DNA from: Candidatus Saccharimonadota bacterium
GTDB lineage: Bacteria > Patescibacteriota > Saccharimonadia > Saccharimonadales > Saccharimonadaceae
NCBI GenBank assembly: GCA_002726935.1
Contig: PBTC01000019.1
Location: forward strand, 82,435-146,434
Length of the DNA: 64,000 nt
Direction: 5' to 3'
The notes beneath the pieces are model-generated. The model was not told the origin of the DNA and ran no database searches. It saw only the letters and a program-made list of their open reading frames with translations. Of the stretch, positions 63,701 to 64,000 are shown in pieces. The translations under genes and the position numbers were made by a program. Every line of letters begins with the position of its first letter. Within the stretch, counting starts at the first letter, position 1.

Positions 63701-64000
63701 GTACAGGTTGCTGATAAGTTTGCCCCATAGGCAGCAGGTCGACTGGACAAAGCGGTGTTGACTGCGCCCTGAACCGTATAGCCAGGTGTGCTGACACGAT
63801 CCATATTGAAAGTAGAAGCAGGGTTGGTCGATCCGTTAACACTGTCACCCAACTGAGCATTCTTAAGCTCTGCCTGGGCCATCCTCTCGAGGTGTCCACC
63901 GATGTTTCCTGCGATGTTACTTAAGCTAAAATCACTTAGTTGGCCACCTACCCCTTTAATTTCTCCAAGAAGGGACTTGCCATCCGCGATGATAGATCCC
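60781..64000 (-). CDS. DotA/TraY-type membrane protein of a type IVB (IncI-like) secretion system, N-terminus beyond window
   Basis: The frame is open to the window edge, at least 1073 codons; the first Met inside the window (63882) is probably internal, because about 39 coding-like residues precede it. Two N-terminal membrane segments (about 145-165 and 195-245 from that Met) are followed by a large extracytoplasmic region with paired cysteines. A C-terminal cluster of at least four segments holds DWMVVVIEAMIASPYWAMAHLDGDGEGL, the strongest DotA/TraY hallmark. The tail is Ala/Gly/Gln-rich and probably cytoplasmic or disordered. In Legionella DotA and plasmid R64 TraY it is an inner-membrane component needed for transfer. 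It indicates that the element is conjugative. Confidence 0.88.
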   Translation of the reverse strand, partial: GSIIADGKSLLGEIKGVGGQLSDFSLSNIAGNIGGHLERMAQAELKNAQLGDSVNGSTNPASTFNMDRVSTPGYTVQGAVNTALSSRPAAYGANLSATCTGLPNSTGSTTSTSGALPTSPAAVNALSPGNSSVFAGPLPQYRPSDADGSVKILWRMFGDPGGMGLINVEGDATSPNEAKMSRMFLMFNTAVAAMAALWFTFTMLSAGLQGAHDGEFLGKRYHSFWLPIRSFLGGILIIPLPLIGYSAAQLLTLLATTTGIGIANATAGYAVGVLVDATPEPATYIRGVTAMDFMSPLMLNSMCVAQTNVDQMKKRGLYRDPSSQSESLLATDAEAANVDMGLTIVPGADSVRIDYGAMTPNSVPNFAQHGFTADQCGTLTFKPPQISDLGEDNRPIFPVLSDHNKEVVHDAMLALGNKQIEAFVLYAKVMNDLANSTYLFLDVPAGSPMEAVKNSRVHWTEAMVRSGRGPITLPEDPEAFMAVDFTQFRLDYGAFIYLQNIASGMFDLIVAKESAQQASAIACSTKTHVEEGPNSYGWIGLGFYNVHNIVAKGKATSVASSSEVTSKPPSASAARQVQVANAETKALQVCEVPCDSNNDLAKKHLAKSAESTSGGSFELLNFLRNGVNAIGGALDGVASWMNPVNLIDDKLRSKISNVQIGFSSVSDIAQTGVAVLNTLDNLFKAFLLLMGVYAGIVTGVTLTGLGVFAGGIFGMVQTVFVLTGAVLTLFILPAGFFAIKLAMIIPMIPVLIWIGVILDWMVVVIEAMIASPYWAMAHLDGDGEGLGRNTAHGYIFILNLLFRPAILVITFALVTTVLSVILGFANGALGGMFNSLVNNPESTFLMKCFYLLGALSLMTVIFENMLTKAYSVLSVVPDKVFSWIGGNFGSNVSGGMAEGIAGGASNATQAGGQASSNIGSAATSAGAGLAGGAQQKTDQNAGNLAAQGVAEQKAGADMSAKAAKDFESARSDYENPTGASESARSSSRSDAMKRMDDARDRMAQGEQLQKSGMGKIEKAFSNPAVSGRGRDQMRQSLSQLGLSAESAVNAAGGSAQKAAQIKSRINQILNKR

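Overview
The window looks like part of a large conjugative plasmid or chromid from a Gram-negative proteobacterium rather than ordinary chromosome. It combines a plasmid-style replication set (DnaG-type primase, DnaB helicase, two superfamily 1 helicases, an OB-fold-like protein), a MinD/MinE pair, a DotA/TraY-type protein of IncI/type IVB secretion systems, and a large set of flagellar genes. The outer-membrane flagellar parts (FlgH lipoprotein, FlgI) show a diderm host. A beta- or gammaproteobacterial host is plausible, but that is inference. I saw no rRNA, tRNA, insertion sequence or CRISPR array.

Layout. 1-7.2 kb (minus): a partial SF1 helicase, a primase, a 656-residue repeat protein coupled to the primase, and two small unknowns. 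7.4-11.5 kb (plus): a degenerate DnaQ-fold gene apparently split at a run of seven G, small unknowns, and two exported Sel1-like proteins. 11.5-15.4 kb: an exported protein, minD-minE without minC, a small unknown, and dnaB. 15.5-24.7 kb: mostly unrecognised genes, plus a receiver-TPR protein and a membrane-anchored retropepsin-like protein. 25.1-31.8 kb: flagellin, a very long second flagellin, an unknown helical protein, and fliD. 31.8-40.5 kb: a DUF559-like nuclease, an OB-fold-like protein, a UvrD-like helicase and large unknown proteins. 40.5-58.3 kb: flgBCD-flgFGHIJ, flgKL, a GT2-like protein, fliS, fliT-like, fliK-like and short flhB-like genes, then fliFGHIJL. 58.3-64 kb (minus): three unknowns and the DotA/TraY gene running off the window.

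How it works together. The flagellar genes here encode rod, L and P rings, hook-filament junctions, cap, filament, MS ring, rotor FliG and the export ATPase complex. Hook protein FlgE, FliE, FliM/N, the export gate and the stators are not in the window. The replication genes suggest an element supplying part of its own replisome, and DotA/TraY suggests it can transfer itself.

The most unusual signal is regulatory. A 16-bp palindrome, TAC-N3-GTAC-N3-GTA, occurs in perfect or near-perfect form in about a dozen promoter regions, with its left half reading like a -10 hexamer. It precedes replication-type, Min, Sel1 and unknown genes and, in weaker form, fliD, flgB, flgK and fliF. It could be the operator of one element-wide regulator.
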